Positions 25,392 to 33,796 of a stretch of DNA of 33,796 nucleotides are shown here, in pieces (within the stretch, counting starts at the first letter, position 1; every line of letters starts with the position of its first letter). Below the pieces are notes generated by a model. It was not told the origin of the DNA and did not search any database. It saw only the letters and a list, made by a program, of their open reading frames with translations. The position numbers and the translations under genes were made by a program. Origin of the DNA: Candidatus Eiseniibacteriota bacterium (GTDB lineage Bacteria > Eisenbacteria > RBG-16-71-46); NCBI GenBank assembly GCA_023249845.1, contig JAHFBW010000005.1, positions 1 through 33,796 of the forward strand, written 5' to 3'.

Positions 25392-26642
25392 TTGAAGCAT
25401 CGAATGTGCGCCATCGCCGCGGCACTACTCTGCGCCACCGCACCGTCACCGGGTCAGGCCCAGGAAGCCGCTGCCGACACCGGGACTGTCTCGCGCCAGG
25501 AGCTGCACGGCCTGCTGGAGGGACTGAACGAGCAGCTCCAGGCCATCCAGGCCGACACCGACAAGCTCAAGAAGGTCAAGTTCTCGGGTTACGTACAGGC
25601 CCGCACCGAGTTCAATGAGGCGAGCAACGACTCCGTGAAGGTGAGCGGCTCGCCCGCGACGCTCACCACGCCGAATGCGACGCGGTTCTTCATCCGGCGC
25701 GCGCGGCTCAAGATGACCTACGACTCGAGCCCGCTCTCGCAGGCCGTCGTCTACTTCGACGGTGGTACCGACCGCACCATCCGGCTGCTCGAGGCCTACG
25801 TCACGCTGCAGGACCCGTGGACGCCGGGGCACAACCACCAGCTCACGCTCGGCCAGTTCAACGTGCCGTTTGGCTGGGAGATCGAGCGCTCCTCCAGCGT
25901 GCGCGAACTTCCCGAACGGTCACGCGCCGAGAACGTGCTGTTTTCCGGCGAACGCGATCGCGGCGCCAAGCTCGAGAGCCAGTGGACGCCGCGGCTCAAG
26001 ACCTCGATCGCCGTGCTGAACGGCGGCGGAATCAACAGCACGGACTTCCCGAACACGGACCCGACGCGTGGCAAGGACGTCACCGGCCGCGTGCGCTGGT
26101 CGCAGGGCATCTGGGATGCCGCGGTGTCGGGCTACTGGGGCCGGCAGGTCACCGCGCTCACCGGGCCGGACGTGCTCACGGACAAGACGCGCGTCGGGTT
26201 CGATGCGCAGGGCTACTGGTCGCTGTCGAGCCTGGGCGGCGGTTCGCTGCGCGGCGAGTACTACGCGGGCCACGAGGCGAACGCGGACTCGAACCGCGTG
26301 CTCGTGGTGGCACCCGCGAGCGCCAACCCGAACCGGCTGCTCCGCGCCGGTGCCAACCCGAACCACTTAGCCACCGACATGCTCGGCTGGTACGTGATGC
26401 TCGTGCAGAACATGGGCGACCGTCTCCAGGCCGTTGCGCGCTACGACGTCTATGACCCGAACGTGGATGTGGACCACGACCAGTTCACGCGGGTCGGCCT
26501 CGGGATCAACGCGTTCTACGACGGGTTCACGCGATTCACCGTGGCCTACGACGCCATCACCACAGACGTCTCCGCCGGCGCCGGCCGGTTCACGGATCCC
26601 CACGACAACCTGTGGACGATCCAGCTCCAACACAAGTTCTAG
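25392..26642 (+). CDS. Phosphate-selective porin-like protein (OprO/OprP family)
   Basis: An outer-membrane porin of the Porin_O_P type, expected to let phosphate or polyphosphate reach the periplasm. The 416-residue product has a signal peptide (MKHRMCAIAAALLCATA, cleavage near GQAQ). A short coiled-coil follows (about 33-62, including HGLLEGLNEQLQAIQ), then a long β-barrel that opens KFSGYVQARTEF and contains NATRFFIRRARLKM and QLTLGQFNVPFGWE, patterns common in the family. It ends LQHKF with terminal Phe. The start is a TTG at 25392, placed 5 nt after a strong AGGAGG; an upstream in-frame ATG at 25308 has no signal-peptide character. A PHO-like box lies upstream and pstS 17 bp downstream. 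The selectivity residues cannot be verified by eye. Confidence 0.85.
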   Translation: MKHRMCAIAAALLCATAPSPGQAQEAAADTGTVSRQELHGLLEGLNEQLQAIQADTDKLKKVKFSGYVQARTEFNEASNDSVKVSGSPATLTTPNATRFFIRRARLKMTYDSSPLSQAVVYFDGGTDRTIRLLEAYVTLQDPWTPGHNHQLTLGQFNVPFGWEIERSSSVRELPERSRAENVLFSGERDRGAKLESQWTPRLKTSIAVLNGGGINSTDFPNTDPTRGKDVTGRVRWSQGIWDAAVSGYWGRQVTALTGPDVLTDKTRVGFDAQGYWSLSSLGGGSLRGEYYAGHEANADSNRVLVVAPASANPNRLLRAGANPNHLATDMLGWYVMLVQNMGDRLQAVARYDVYDPNVDVDHDQFTRVGLGINAFYDGFTRFTVAYDAITTDVSAGAGRFTDPHDNLWTIQLQHKF

Positions 26643-26659
26643 CTCCCCCCGGAGGACCC

Positions 26660-27490
26660 ATGAATAAGATCATCCTGACCTCGCTGCTCGCGGCGGCTGC
26701 GCTCGCCGCCGCGCCCGTCCTGGCCGGAAAGCCCATCACGGTGAAGGGCTCGGACACCATGGTGATCCTCGGCCAGCGCTGGGCGGAGAACTACATGATC
26801 GCCCACAAAGGCCAGGTGATCATGGTCACCGGCGGCGGCTCGGGCACCGGCATCGCGGCGCTCATCAACGGCACCACCGAGGTCTGCCAGGCCTCGCGCG
26901 CCATGAAGCAGGACGAGAAGCTCAAGCTCCGCGATCGCTACCAGACGCTGGGCGTGGAGATCCCCGTCGCCAAGGACGGGCTCACGATCTATGTGCACTC
27001 GGGGAGCTCGCTCCGGGAGCTCACCATGCAGCAGCTGCGCGACATCTACCTCGGCACGATCACGAACTGGAGCCAGGTCGGAGGTCCGGACGCGACCATC
27101 ATCCTCTATGGCCGCGAGAACAGCTCGGGTACCTATGGCTTCTTCAAGGAACACGTGCTCGGCGGGAAGGACTTCTCGGAGCGCGTGCAGACGCTGCCCG
27201 GCACCGCGGCGGTGGTGAACGCCGTGGCGAAGGACCCCAACGGCATCGGCTACGGCGGGGCGGCGTACGCGAAGGGCGTGCGCGAGTTGGCGATGAAGAA
27301 GGCCGCCGCGAGCCCGGCCGTGCTGCCGACCAAGGAGGCGGTGCTTGCCGGCACTTACCCGCTGTCGCGCGACCTCTACTTCTACCTGCGCAAGGCGCCC
27401 GCGGGAGAGACCAAGAAGTTCGTGGACTGGGTGCTGTCGGCCGAAGGGCAGAAGGTGGCCGGCGACGTGGGCTACTTCCCGCTCCGGTGA
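26660..27490 (+). CDS. pstS: Phosphate ABC transporter, periplasmic substrate-binding protein
   Basis: PstS captures inorganic phosphate in the periplasm and hands it to PstCA. The 276-residue product has a signal peptide (MNKIILTSLLAAAALAAAPVLA, then GKP). It also has the phosphate-binding hallmarks GSDTM (30-34), GGGSGTGI in the first lobe, and RENSSGTYGFFKEHV, the second-lobe loop containing the SGT that contacts phosphate. The length is that of the short PstS class found with Bacteroidetes-like or deltaproteobacterial systems. The ATG at 26660 has GGAGGA 3 nt upstream (26651-26656). The TGA overlaps the pstC GTG as GTGA (27487-27490). It is the first of four contiguous pst genes and 17 bp from the porin, so co-transcription is likely. 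Confidence 0.95.
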   Translation: MNKIILTSLLAAAALAAAPVLAGKPITVKGSDTMVILGQRWAENYMIAHKGQVIMVTGGGSGTGIAALINGTTEVCQASRAMKQDEKLKLRDRYQTLGVEIPVAKDGLTIYVHSGSSLRELTMQQLRDIYLGTITNWSQVGGPDATIILYGRENSSGTYGFFKEHVLGGKDFSERVQTLPGTAAVVNAVAKDPNGIGYGGAAYAKGVRELAMKKAAASPAVLPTKEAVLAGTYPLSRDLYFYLRKAPAGETKKFVDWVLSAEGQKVAGDVGYFPLR

Positions 27491-28461
27491 CCACGCAGGA
27501 CGACGCCACGATGAGCCGGGAAGTCTCCCCGGCGGCCCCGGCTCTCGCGCTCGTTCGTCAGCGACCGCACAGGGGCGAGGCCCTGGTCGAGTGGCTGCTC
27601 AAGGTCTGCGCGTTCTCAGCCGTGGCCGGGCTCGTGCTCATCGTGGTGTTCGTCTTCCGCGAGGCGTGGCCGGTGCTGGCGAACGCGGAGATCCAGAAGG
27701 AGGCGAGCCTCGCGAAGTTCATCTCCACCCCGAACTGGCAGCCGGTCGGGGACATCCCGAAATACGGCCTGGCCGCGCTCTTGATCGGAACGCTCAAGCT
27801 GGTGCTCATCGCGATGCTGTTCGCGGTGCCGCTCGCGGTGCTGGCGGCGGTGTTCAGCGCCGAGTTCGCGAGCCCGCGCGTGCGGGAGTTCTTGAAACCC
27901 GCGATCGAGCTGCTCGCCGGCATCCCATCTGTGGTGATGGGCTTCTTCGCGCTCATGGTGCTGGCAACGTGGCTCCAGTCCGTCACGCATTCCCCGATGC
28001 GGTTGAACGCGCTCACCGCCGGCATCGCGCTCGGCCTCGGCGTGATCCCCACCATCTTCACGGTTGCCGAGGATGCCTTGCGCGCGGTGCCGCGCTCCTA
28101 TCGCGAAGCTTCGCTGGGCCTCGGCGCCACCGCCTGGCAGACCGCGTGGCACGTGTCGCTGCCAGCCGCAGCGGCCGGCGTCGCGGCCGGGGTGCTACTC
28201 GGGCTCGCACGCGCCGTGGGCGAGACGATGATCGTGCTGATGGCGTCGGGCAACGCGGCCATCCGCTCGGCGAGCGTGTTCGATTCCGTGCGCACGCTGT
28301 CCGCCAGCATCGCGGCGGAGCTGGCCGAGGTCGTGGTCGGGAGTGCGCACTACTCGACGCTGTTCTTCCTGGGCGCGCTGCTGTTCACGGTGACATTCCT
28401 GATCAACGTCGCGGCCGGCGCGTTCGTCGAGCGGCTGCGCAAGCGGCTGGCGGGCGCGTGA
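27487..28461 (+). CDS. pstC: Phosphate ABC transporter permease PstC
   Basis: One of the two inner-membrane subunits of the high-affinity phosphate importer. Its 324 residues carry about six membrane helices, with the first at about 37-57. The cytoplasmic EAA loop reads YREASLGLGATAWQTAWHVSLP (about 201-222), the coupling helix that docks on PstB. The sequence IELLAGIPSVVMGFFAL is a family hallmark. The PstC identity, rather than PstA, is supported by position immediately after pstS, the large loop after helix 1, and the closing FVERLRKRL. The start is the GTG that overlaps the pstS stop; the stop overlaps the pstA start in the same way. An N-terminal extension of about 30 residues before the first helix is ordinary. 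Confidence 0.94.
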   Translation: MTTQDDATMSREVSPAAPALALVRQRPHRGEALVEWLLKVCAFSAVAGLVLIVVFVFREAWPVLANAEIQKEASLAKFISTPNWQPVGDIPKYGLAALLIGTLKLVLIAMLFAVPLAVLAAVFSAEFASPRVREFLKPAIELLAGIPSVVMGFFALMVLATWLQSVTHSPMRLNALTAGIALGLGVIPTIFTVAEDALRAVPRSYREASLGLGATAWQTAWHVSLPAAAAGVAAGVLLGLARAVGETMIVLMASGNAAIRSASVFDSVRTLSASIAAELAEVVVGSAHYSTLFFLGALLFTVTFLINVAAGAFVERLRKRLAGA

Positions 28462-29408
28462 GCGCGGCCGAACTCCCGGTTGCGTCGGCGCGTGCGCCGT
28501 CGCGTCGCGCAAATGCCGAGTGGACCGGCGCGGGCTTCACCGCGCTCTCGGGCCTGGCCGCGTTGTTCATCGTGCTCATGGTGGTGGTCATTCTCGGCGA
28601 GGTGGTGTGGAACGGCTGGGCCACGGTGACGTGGGAGTTCCTGTCGGGCGCGCCGCGCGAAGGCATGACCAAGGGCGGCATCTTCCCTGCGATCTACGGC
28701 ACGCTGCTGCTGGTCGTGCTCATGGTGGTGATGCTCGTGCCGTTCGGCGTGGGCGCCGCCATCTGGCTGCACCTTTACGCGCGGCAGGAGTCGTGGTTCA
28801 CGAAGGCCGTGCGCTTCGCCGTGCACAACCTGGCGGGTGTGCCGAGCATCGTGTTCGGGCTGTTCGGGCTCGGGTTCTTCATCCAGTTCGTCGGGCGCGA
28901 GATGGACCGCGTACTAGGGCTCGATGTGGTCTGGGGCCAGCCCGCGCTCCTGTGGGCGGCGCTCACGCTGGCGCTCTTGAACCTGCCGGTGGTGATCGTG
29001 ACCACCGAGGAGGCGCTGCGCACCGTGCCGCGGGAACAGCGCGAGGCGTCGCTGGCGCTGGGGGCGACGCGCTGGCAGACCGTGCGCCACGTTCTGCTGC
29101 CGCAGGCGTCGCCGGGGATCCTCACCGGGGCGATCCTCGCGGTCGCGCGCGGCGCGGGCGAGGTGGCGCCCATCCTGTTCACCGGGGCGGCTTACTTCCT
29201 GCCGTTCCTGCCCAAGTCCCCGACCGACCAGTTCATGGAGCTCGGCTATCACGTGTTCGTGCTCGCCACGCAGTCCCCCGACGTGGACGCAACGCGGCCG
29301 CTGCTCTACGGCACCGTGCTGGTGCTGCTTGTGCTCACGTTCCTCTTGAACTTGACCGCGATCCTGCTTCGCGCCCGGCTGCGCGCGCGGCTGCTGGGAA
29401 AGGTTTGA
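28458..29408 (+). CDS. pstA: Phosphate ABC transporter permease PstA
   Basis: The second membrane subunit of the phosphate importer, 316 residues. It has six hydrophobic segments and the family motifs [31 protein letters not shown] and the coupling EAA loop [24 protein letters not shown], which contacts PstB. The closing part, [15 protein letters not shown]...[18 protein letters not shown], is typical of PstA. The start is GTG at 28458 (GTGA overlap with pstC, 28458-28461), with the N-terminal ~27 polar residues before the first helix. The longer open frame that reaches back to 27345 is a shadow of pstS and pstC. The stop is followed after one base by the pstB ATG, so the operon is tightly coupled. 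Confidence 0.94.
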   Translation: MSAAELPVASARAPSRRANAEWTGAGFTALSGLAALFIVLMVVVILGEVVWNGWATVTWEFLSGAPREGMTKGGIFPAIYGTLLLVVLMVVMLVPFGVGAAIWLHLYARQESWFTKAVRFAVHNLAGVPSIVFGLFGLGFFIQFVGREMDRVLGLDVVWGQPALLWAALTLALLNLPVVIVTTEEALRTVPREQREASLALGATRWQTVRHVLLPQASPGILTGAILAVARGAGEVAPILFTGAAYFLPFLPKSPTDQFMELGYHVFVLATQSPDVDATRPLLYGTVLVLLVLTFLLNLTAILLRARLRARLLGKV

Positions 29409-29409
29409 G

Positions 29410-30252
29410 ATGACCGTGGTTCCCGATCCCAGGCCGGGCTTGAGTTCGCGCCCGCACGTACCGGAACGCGGGCCCGCCGCGGTTTCAGGCACCGCGCCCG
29501 CGACGCGGCTCGCGGCCCGCGACTTCCACCTCTACTACGGTGCCACGCACGCGCTGAAGGGGATCACGCTCGACATCCCGAGCGGCAGCGTCACGGCGAT
29601 CATCGGTCCATCCGGCTGCGGCAAGAGCACGCTGCTGCGCTCGTTCAATCGCATGAACGACCTCATCCCGGGCGTTCGCACGCTGGGCCACCTCGCGGTG
29701 TCGGGCGTGGACGTGGGCGCTCCGAGCACGGACGTCGTGGAGCTCCGCCGGCGCGTCGGCATGGTGTTCCAGCGCCCGAACCCGTTCCCCAAGTCGATCT
29801 TCGAGAACGCGGCGTTCGGGTTGCGCATGCTGGGCATGAGCGACCGCGAGGTGCTGGCACAACGCGTCGAGGTGGGCCTGCGCCGCGCCGCGCTGTGGGA
29901 CGAGGTGAAGGACCGCCTCGACCGCTCGGCGCTCCAGCTTTCAGGCGGCCAGCAGCAGCGGCTGTGCATCGCGCGCTGCCTGGCGGTGGAGCCCGAGATC
30001 ATCCTCATGGACGAGCCCGCCTCGGCGCTGGATCCCACGGCGACCGCACGCATCGAAGAGCTGGTGCTCGAGCTGCGTGGGCGCTACACCATCGTGGTGG
30101 TCACGCATAACATGCAGCAGGCGGCGCGAATCTCGGACTTCACCGCGTTCATGCTGCAGGGCGTGCTCGTGGAGCACGACGACACGCGGCGGGTGTTCAC
30201 GAGCCCGCGTGAGAAGCTCACCGAGGACTACATCACCGGCCGTTTCGGATGA
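29410..30252 (+). CDS. pstB: Phosphate ABC transporter ATP-binding protein PstB
   Basis: The ATPase that energises PstCA. Its 280 residues contain Walker A GPSGCGKS (66-73), the Q loop [14 protein letters not shown] (the NPFPKSIF stretch is characteristic of PstB), the signature LSGGQQQR, Walker [13 protein letters not shown], and the switch His in [14 protein letters not shown]. PstB-specific features are FNRMNDL after Walker A and the C-terminal [10 protein letters not shown]. About 30 extra residues rich in Pro and Arg lie before the ABC domain. A later start would remove them, but the ATG at 29410 has AAAGG 6 nt upstream and immediate coupling to pstA, so it is preferred. phoU follows after 82 bp. 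Confidence 0.96.
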   Translation: MTVVPDPRPGLSSRPHVPERGPAAVSGTAPATRLAARDFHLYYGATHALKGITLDIPSGSVTAIIGPSGCGKSTLLRSFNRMNDLIPGVRTLGHLAVSGVDVGAPSTDVVELRRRVGMVFQRPNPFPKSIFENAAFGLRMLGMSDREVLAQRVEVGLRRAALWDEVKDRLDRSALQLSGGQQQRLCIARCLAVEPEIILMDEPASALDPTATARIEELVLELRGRYTIVVVTHNMQQAARISDFTAFMLQGVLVEHDDTRRVFTSPREKLTEDYITGRFG

Positions 30253-30334
30253 GGCTGGCGGCCCTGCCGAGACCGCGCCGACGTTTCACGTCCGCCGGCC
30301 ACACTCCGGCGCCACGAAAGGCGAGAACCCCACG

Positions 30335-31018
30335 ATGCAGAGGCATTTCGACGAACAGATCGATCAACTGAAGCAGCAGTTGCTGCTCATGAGTGGGCGC
30401 GCCGAGGGCATCACTCGAAAGGCGCTCGAGTCCCTCATGCGCCGCGACGTGGCGTTGGCCGAGCAGGTCATCGCCGACGACAAGGCGATCGACCGCATGG
30501 AGATCGACATCGAGGAGCAGTGCATCCAGCTCCTGGCGCTCCAGCAACCACTGGCCCGGGACCTGCGGCTGATCGCGGCGTCGCTCAAGATCTCGAACGA
30601 CTTGGAGCGGGTCGGCGATCACGCCGTGAACATCGCGGGCTGTGCGCTCCAGCTGGCCCGGGCGGCGCCGGTCAAGCCGGTCGCCGACCTGTCGGAGCTC
30701 GCGGAGAAATCCATCGCCATGCTGCGCGACGCGCTCGACGCATTCGTGCGCGGCGACGCCGACGCCGCACGCCAGCTCGTGCGGCGCGACGACGAAGTGG
30801 ACGTACTGAACCGCCACCTGTTCGCCGAGCTCATGAGCCGGATGATCGCCGACCCGCTGCAGGTCGAGCGCTCCATGACGCTGGTACTCGTGGGCCGGAA
30901 CCTGGAGCGCATCGGTGACCTCGCCACGAACGTGGCCGAGGAGGTGGTGTTCATCACCGAGGCACGCATCATCAAGCACCATGCGGACGAGGGGTTGGGG
31001 GATTTCGATCGGGGTTGA
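30335..31018 (+). CDS. phoU: Phosphate signalling protein PhoU
   Basis: PhoU is a cytoplasmic two-repeat, three-helix-bundle protein that links PstSCAB to PhoR, silencing the regulon when phosphate is sufficient. The 227-residue product shows both repeats: the first starting near QRHFDEQIDQLKQQLLLM with metal-binding-like RDLRLIAASLKISNDLERVGDH (about 75-97), and the second with MSRMIADPLQVERSMTLVLVGRNLERIGDLATNVAEEVVF. The E/DxxxD-type ERIGDxAxN clusters are the family hallmark. The ATG at 30335 is chosen because the canonical N-terminus follows directly; the 82-bp gap from pstB has only a weak ribosome site (GGCGAGAA), so read-through from pst is likely. Its last 47 bp overlap the opposing NnrS gene. 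Confidence 0.95.
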   Translation: MQRHFDEQIDQLKQQLLLMSGRAEGITRKALESLMRRDVALAEQVIADDKAIDRMEIDIEEQCIQLLALQQPLARDLRLIAASLKISNDLERVGDHAVNIAGCALQLARAAPVKPVADLSELAEKSIAMLRDALDAFVRGDADAARQLVRRDDEVDVLNRHLFAELMSRMIADPLQVERSMTLVLVGRNLERIGDLATNVAEEVVFITEARIIKHHADEGLGDFDRG

Positions 31019-32240
31019 GCAGCACCCGCTTCGTGCGCCGCACGCGTGGCCAGGCCCCGAGGAGCCACAGCGAGAACGCCACCGCGGCGAGCGCCGCCGC
31101 GACGGCGTGATGCAGCGTGACGCGCGCGGGATCGAACACCGGGCCCAGCACACGGACCAGGAGCGCCAGCACCAGTGAGGCGAGCGCTGGGCCCGAGAGC
31201 AGGACGCGCTCTTCCGAGCCCGCATGACCGCCGTGCGAGACCACCACGCGCGTGCCGATCCCGAGCGTCAAGAGCGCGTAGCCGCCCACGAACGCCACAT
31301 GCCATGCCTCGACGCGCTGAAGCGGCCAGATCGCGGCCGCGGTGAAGCCGATGGTGACGCACCAGCCGGCGCTCCAGATCGTCCACGACAGCCGATCGCG
31401 GCGGCCGGGCAGGCGCCACAGCTTCCACGCGAGCTGCGTGCTGAAGAGCGCGGCCAGGGCGCGGAGCCATCCCGCGAGCGTGGCGAACCCGAGAAATTCC
31501 GCGTTCACCGAGAGCACGAGCAGCGCCGCGATGGCAAGCGTGAACGCGCGGCGGCGCGGGCGATCGCCGGCGCGGGCCCAGCCGACGATGTCGAGCGGAT
31601 TCTCGATGCGCGCGAACGTCGGCACGAGCAGCGCGCCCAGGCCCAACACAAGCGCCGGCAGCATGCCGAGCGAAACGCAGCGCACACCAGCGCGTTCGGT
31701 ATTCGCCGGGATCACGCCGTGCACGGCGAGCAGCTGGACAACGACACCCGCCAAGCCCAACGCCATGCCGGTCGCTACGAGCAGGAACTCCTCGGGTGGC
31801 GCCGCGGCGCCCGGCCGGACGCGGCGCGTCACGGTGAACGCGAGCGCCAGGAGCGCTGCGAGCCACGCCCATGGCGCGGCCGGAACCTCGAGCGCGCGCA
31901 GGAGCACGTAGGCGGTGACCAGGGCGGCCACCACCGCGAGCTCTCGTGGCGTGCAGCGCGGGCCGTGCGTGAACGCCGGCATCGCGGTGAGCAGGAAGCC
32001 GCACACGAACGCCAGCTCGAAGCCCTGCACGAGCAGCGCGGCGTGCGCCGCACCCGGCCACGCAAGGGGGAGCGAGGCGGGCCAGCCCGCACGGGTGCTG
32101 GCGGCGAACGCCAGCCACGGCAGCAGGCCGGCGAGTGCGGCCACAATGCCGATCGGGAACAGCACGCGGTAAGGCTCGGGCGCCAGGCGCTCGCTCGCGG
32201 GTGGCAGCGGCTTCACGTCGTCCCTGCGCACGTGTTCCAT
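30972..32240 (-). CDS. NnrS-family membrane protein
   Basis: The 422-residue, roughly 12-helix inner-membrane protein belongs to the NnrS family: haem- and copper-containing proteins first seen next to denitrification and nitric-oxide-response genes. The family opening PYRVLFPIGIVAALAGLLPWL is present. It is followed by the conserved His/GF segment (H66, then VQGFELAFVCGFLLTAMPAF), the histidine-bearing THG, and ALLVPTFARIEN in mid-protein. Further histidines occur in HVAFVGGYALL and LHHAVAAAL. The start ATG at 32240 has GAGGA 7 nt upstream; the in-frame ATG at 32372 lies in the permease gene. Its 3' end overlaps phoU by 47 bp tail to tail. It lies 47 bp behind the ABC-2 permease and is probably co-transcribed with it. 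Confidence 0.85.
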   Translation of the reverse strand: MEHVRRDDVKPLPPASERLAPEPYRVLFPIGIVAALAGLLPWLAFAASTRAGWPASLPLAWPGAAHAALLVQGFELAFVCGFLLTAMPAFTHGPRCTPRELAVVAALVTAYVLLRALEVPAAPWAWLAALLALAFTVTRRVRPGAAAPPEEFLLVATGMALGLAGVVVQLLAVHGVIPANTERAGVRCVSLGMLPALVLGLGALLVPTFARIENPLDIVGWARAGDRPRRRAFTLAIAALLVLSVNAEFLGFATLAGWLRALAALFSTQLAWKLWRLPGRRDRLSWTIWSAGWCVTIGFTAAAIWPLQRVEAWHVAFVGGYALLTLGIGTRVVVSHGGHAGSEERVLLSGPALASLVLALLVRVLGPVFDPARVTLHHAVAAALAAVAFSLWLLGAWPRVRRTKRVLLNPDRNPPTPRPHGA

Positions 32241-32287
32241 GGCTCGTCCTCGCCTGCGTCCTGTCTCTGAACTCCCCGCGCCTCGCG

Positions 32288-33409
32288 CTATTCCAGCGTC
32301 TTGGAGAAGCGCTGTGTGGCGAACGCGAAGAACGCCACCGCGAATCCGGCCAGCGCCAGAGCCTGGGGCCAAAGCTCCGTGAGCCCGTTGCCTTTCAGGA
32401 CGATGCCGCGGATGAGCTGCAGATAGTAGGTGAGCGGCAGCACCAGGCCGAACAGCCTCGCGGCCTCCGGCATGGCCTCGCGCGGGAACATGAAGCCCGA
32501 GAGCAGCACGTTCGGCAGCATGAACAGGAACGCCGTCTGCGTCACCTGCGCCTGGTTGCGACCCAGCGTCGAGATGAACAACCCGAGCCCCAGGTTCGCC
32601 ACGATGAACAGGAACGTGGCGCCATAGAGCGCCGGCAGGGGCCCGCGCACGGGTACGTGGAACACCAGGTGGCCCACGATGAGCACCGTGGTCATCTGGA
32701 TGTAGCCCACGAACACGTACGGCACGATCTTGCCGAGCATGATCTCCCAGCGGGCGAGCGGCGTGACGATCAACTGCTCGAGCGTGCCGGTCTCGCGTTC
32801 GCGCACGATGGACAGCGCGGTGATGATGATGAGGATGTTGGACAGGATCATGCCGATGATGCCCGGCACGATGAACACCGCGCTCTTGAGCGCGGGGTTG
32901 TAGAGCGGCCGAACGCGCACGTCCACCGGCAGCCCCCGCGAGAGCGCGCCGGTGCGCTCGGCGACGAGCCTCACGTTCGTCCGCTGTCCGACCAACTGCG
33001 CCGCGCCGATGGCGCTCTGCGACGCCGTCGGGTCGCTCGCGTCCACCAACACCTGCACGTGCGCGGTGTGCCCGCGCTTCAACTCACGCGCGTAATCCGG
33101 AGGCAGCACCACCGCGGCGCGCGCCTGTCCCGCGTCCACGGCTTCGAGCGCTTCGGCGTAGGAGTGAACCTCGCGCCTCAGCACGAAGTTGTCGGTGGCG
33201 GTGAGCGACTGCACGAACGCGCGGCTCTGCTGCGAACGGCTCTGATCGAACACCACGGTGGGCAGGTGCCGCACGTCGGTGCGGATGGCGAAGCCGAAGA
33301 TCAAGAGCTGCATGACCGGCACGGCGAGCATGAGCCGCAGCGTCGCCGGGTCGCGCCGCATCTGCACGAACTCCTTCTTCACCATCGAGCGCAGGCGTTC
33401 GGCGTTCAT
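32288..33409 (-). CDS. ABC-2 type exporter permease (YbhR/YhhJ-like)
   Basis: The 373-residue inner-membrane permease has one N-terminal helix (LRLMLAVPVMQLLIFGFAI), a large extracytoplasmic domain (about 45-170, including TVVFDQSRSQQSRAFVQSL), and five helices in the C-terminal half. The motif RERETGTLEQLIVTPL is the conserved coupling segment of ABC-2 permeases, and QLIRGI is near the end. The domain plan matches YbhR/YbhS/YhhJ-type exporters, which move drugs or lipid-like compounds, often with an HlyD-type adaptor. The ATG (33409-33407) overlaps the ATPase stop as ATGA, confirming the pair. The NnrS gene follows. The substrate is unknown. Confidence 0.92.
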   Translation of the reverse strand: MNAERLRSMVKKEFVQMRRDPATLRLMLAVPVMQLLIFGFAIRTDVRHLPTVVFDQSRSQQSRAFVQSLTATDNFVLRREVHSYAEALEAVDAGQARAAVVLPPDYARELKRGHTAHVQVLVDASDPTASQSAIGAAQLVGQRTNVRLVAERTGALSRGLPVDVRVRPLYNPALKSAVFIVPGIIGMILSNILIIITALSIVRERETGTLEQLIVTPLARWEIMLGKIVPYVFVGYIQMTTVLIVGHLVFHVPVRGPLPALYGATFLFIVANLGLGLFISTLGRNQAQVTQTAFLFMLPNVLLSGFMFPREAMPEAARLFGLVLPLTYYLQLIRGIVLKGNGLTELWPQALALAGFAVAFFAFATQRFSKTLE

Positions 33410-33796
33410 GCGTCTCGCTCCTGGAGCGCCACGAAGATGTCCTCGAGCGAGCCCTCCGAGCCGAACTGGCGCTTCACCTCGGTGGGGGAGCCGAGCGCCA
33501 CCAGCTTGCCTCGCGACAGGAACGCGAGGCGGTCGAAGCGTTCGGCTTCGTCCATGTAATGAGTCGTCACGATCATCGTGACGCCCTCCGCGGCACGCTC
33601 GCGGATGATCGTCCAGAACAGCCTGCGCGCGGCCGGGTCGACGCCGGCGGTGGGCTCGTCCAGGAACACCACCTCGGGCGCATGCATCATCGCGCAGGCC
33701 AGTGCCAAGCGTTGCTTCTGGCCGCCGGAGAGCACGCCGGAGAGGCGGCCGCCCAGTTCGTCCAGCCGCATCGCGCGCTTGACCCAGCCGAGCCGC
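33406..33796 (-). CDS. ABC exporter ATP-binding protein, 5' part missing
   Basis: Only the C-terminal 130 or so residues are inside the window; the frame stays open to the edge (RLGWVKRAMRLDEL...), so the ATG at 33771 is internal and Walker A lies outside. What remains has the signature LSGGQKQR, Walker B VVFLDEPTAGVD, the switch His in VTTHYMDEAERFDR, and an end EDIFVALQERDA that is typical of the DrrA/CcmA/YbhF type. Its TGA overlaps the permease ATG, so the two encode one exporter. A further half or an adaptor gene may lie upstream. Confidence 0.93.
   Translation of the reverse strand, partial: RLGWVKRAMRLDELGGRLSGVLSGGQKQRLALACAMMHAPEVVFLDEPTAGVDPAARRLFWTIIRERAAEGVTMIVTTHYMDEAERFDRLAFLSRGKLVALGSPTEVKRQFGSEGSLEDIFVALQERDA

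Overview
This window is very GC-rich chromosomal DNA from a Gram-negative-type (diderm) bacterium. Several products carry signal peptides and β-barrel features, two of them ending in phenylalanine like outer-membrane porins. Starts are often GTG, genes frequently overlap by 1-4 nt, and the replication-gene order is dnaA-dnaN-DUF721-gyrB-gyrA. I cannot name the species. An uncultured or little-studied high-GC diderm lineage fits; that is an inference from gene style, not from a marker search.

Layout. Positions 3-1058 hold the 3' part of a protein with two β-sandwich carbohydrate-binding-like modules. Next come a roughly 480-bp structured non-coding stretch with a good promoter match and a POT-family peptide transporter (1540-2850). 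A leftward pair follows, a histone-deacetylase-family hydrolase overlapping a CorA-type metal transporter. A rightward ABC operon (permease, ATPase, secreted TPR/hydrolase-like protein) and a DinB-like protein come next. From 8830 to 20077 every gene points left: outer-membrane protein, dnaA, dnaN, DUF721/DciA, gyrB, a small β-barrel protein, gyrA, rex and a DMT transporter. Both dnaA-flanking gaps carry DnaA-box-like 9-mers and one has an AT-rich patch, so the replication origin is probably here. rex is preceded by a nearly perfect Rex operator. A HAD-like hydrolase and a frameshifted GNAT acetyltransferase follow.

From 22177 to 31018 runs a complete phosphate-response cluster: phoB, phoR, a small AT-hook-like protein, a phosphate-selective-porin-like gene, then pstS, pstC, pstA, pstB and phoU. 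Two similar 16-bp elements with an 11-bp repeat period lie before the small gene and before the porin gene; these are candidate PhoB sites. PhoR/PhoB would sense phosphate through Pst and PhoU, the porin would admit phosphate or polyphosphate across the outer membrane, PstS would capture it and PstCAB would import it. The window closes with a leftward operon encoding an ABC-2 exporter (ATPase cut by the window end, permease) and an NnrS-family membrane protein whose 3' end overlaps phoU.

Most of the window is recognisable core machinery. The least explained parts are the structured RNA-like region before the peptide transporter, the small AT-hook protein embedded in the Pho cluster, the β-barrel gene between gyrB and gyrA, and the unusual GyrA quinolone-pocket residues. 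I saw no tRNA, rRNA, CRISPR array, insertion sequence or prophage gene.
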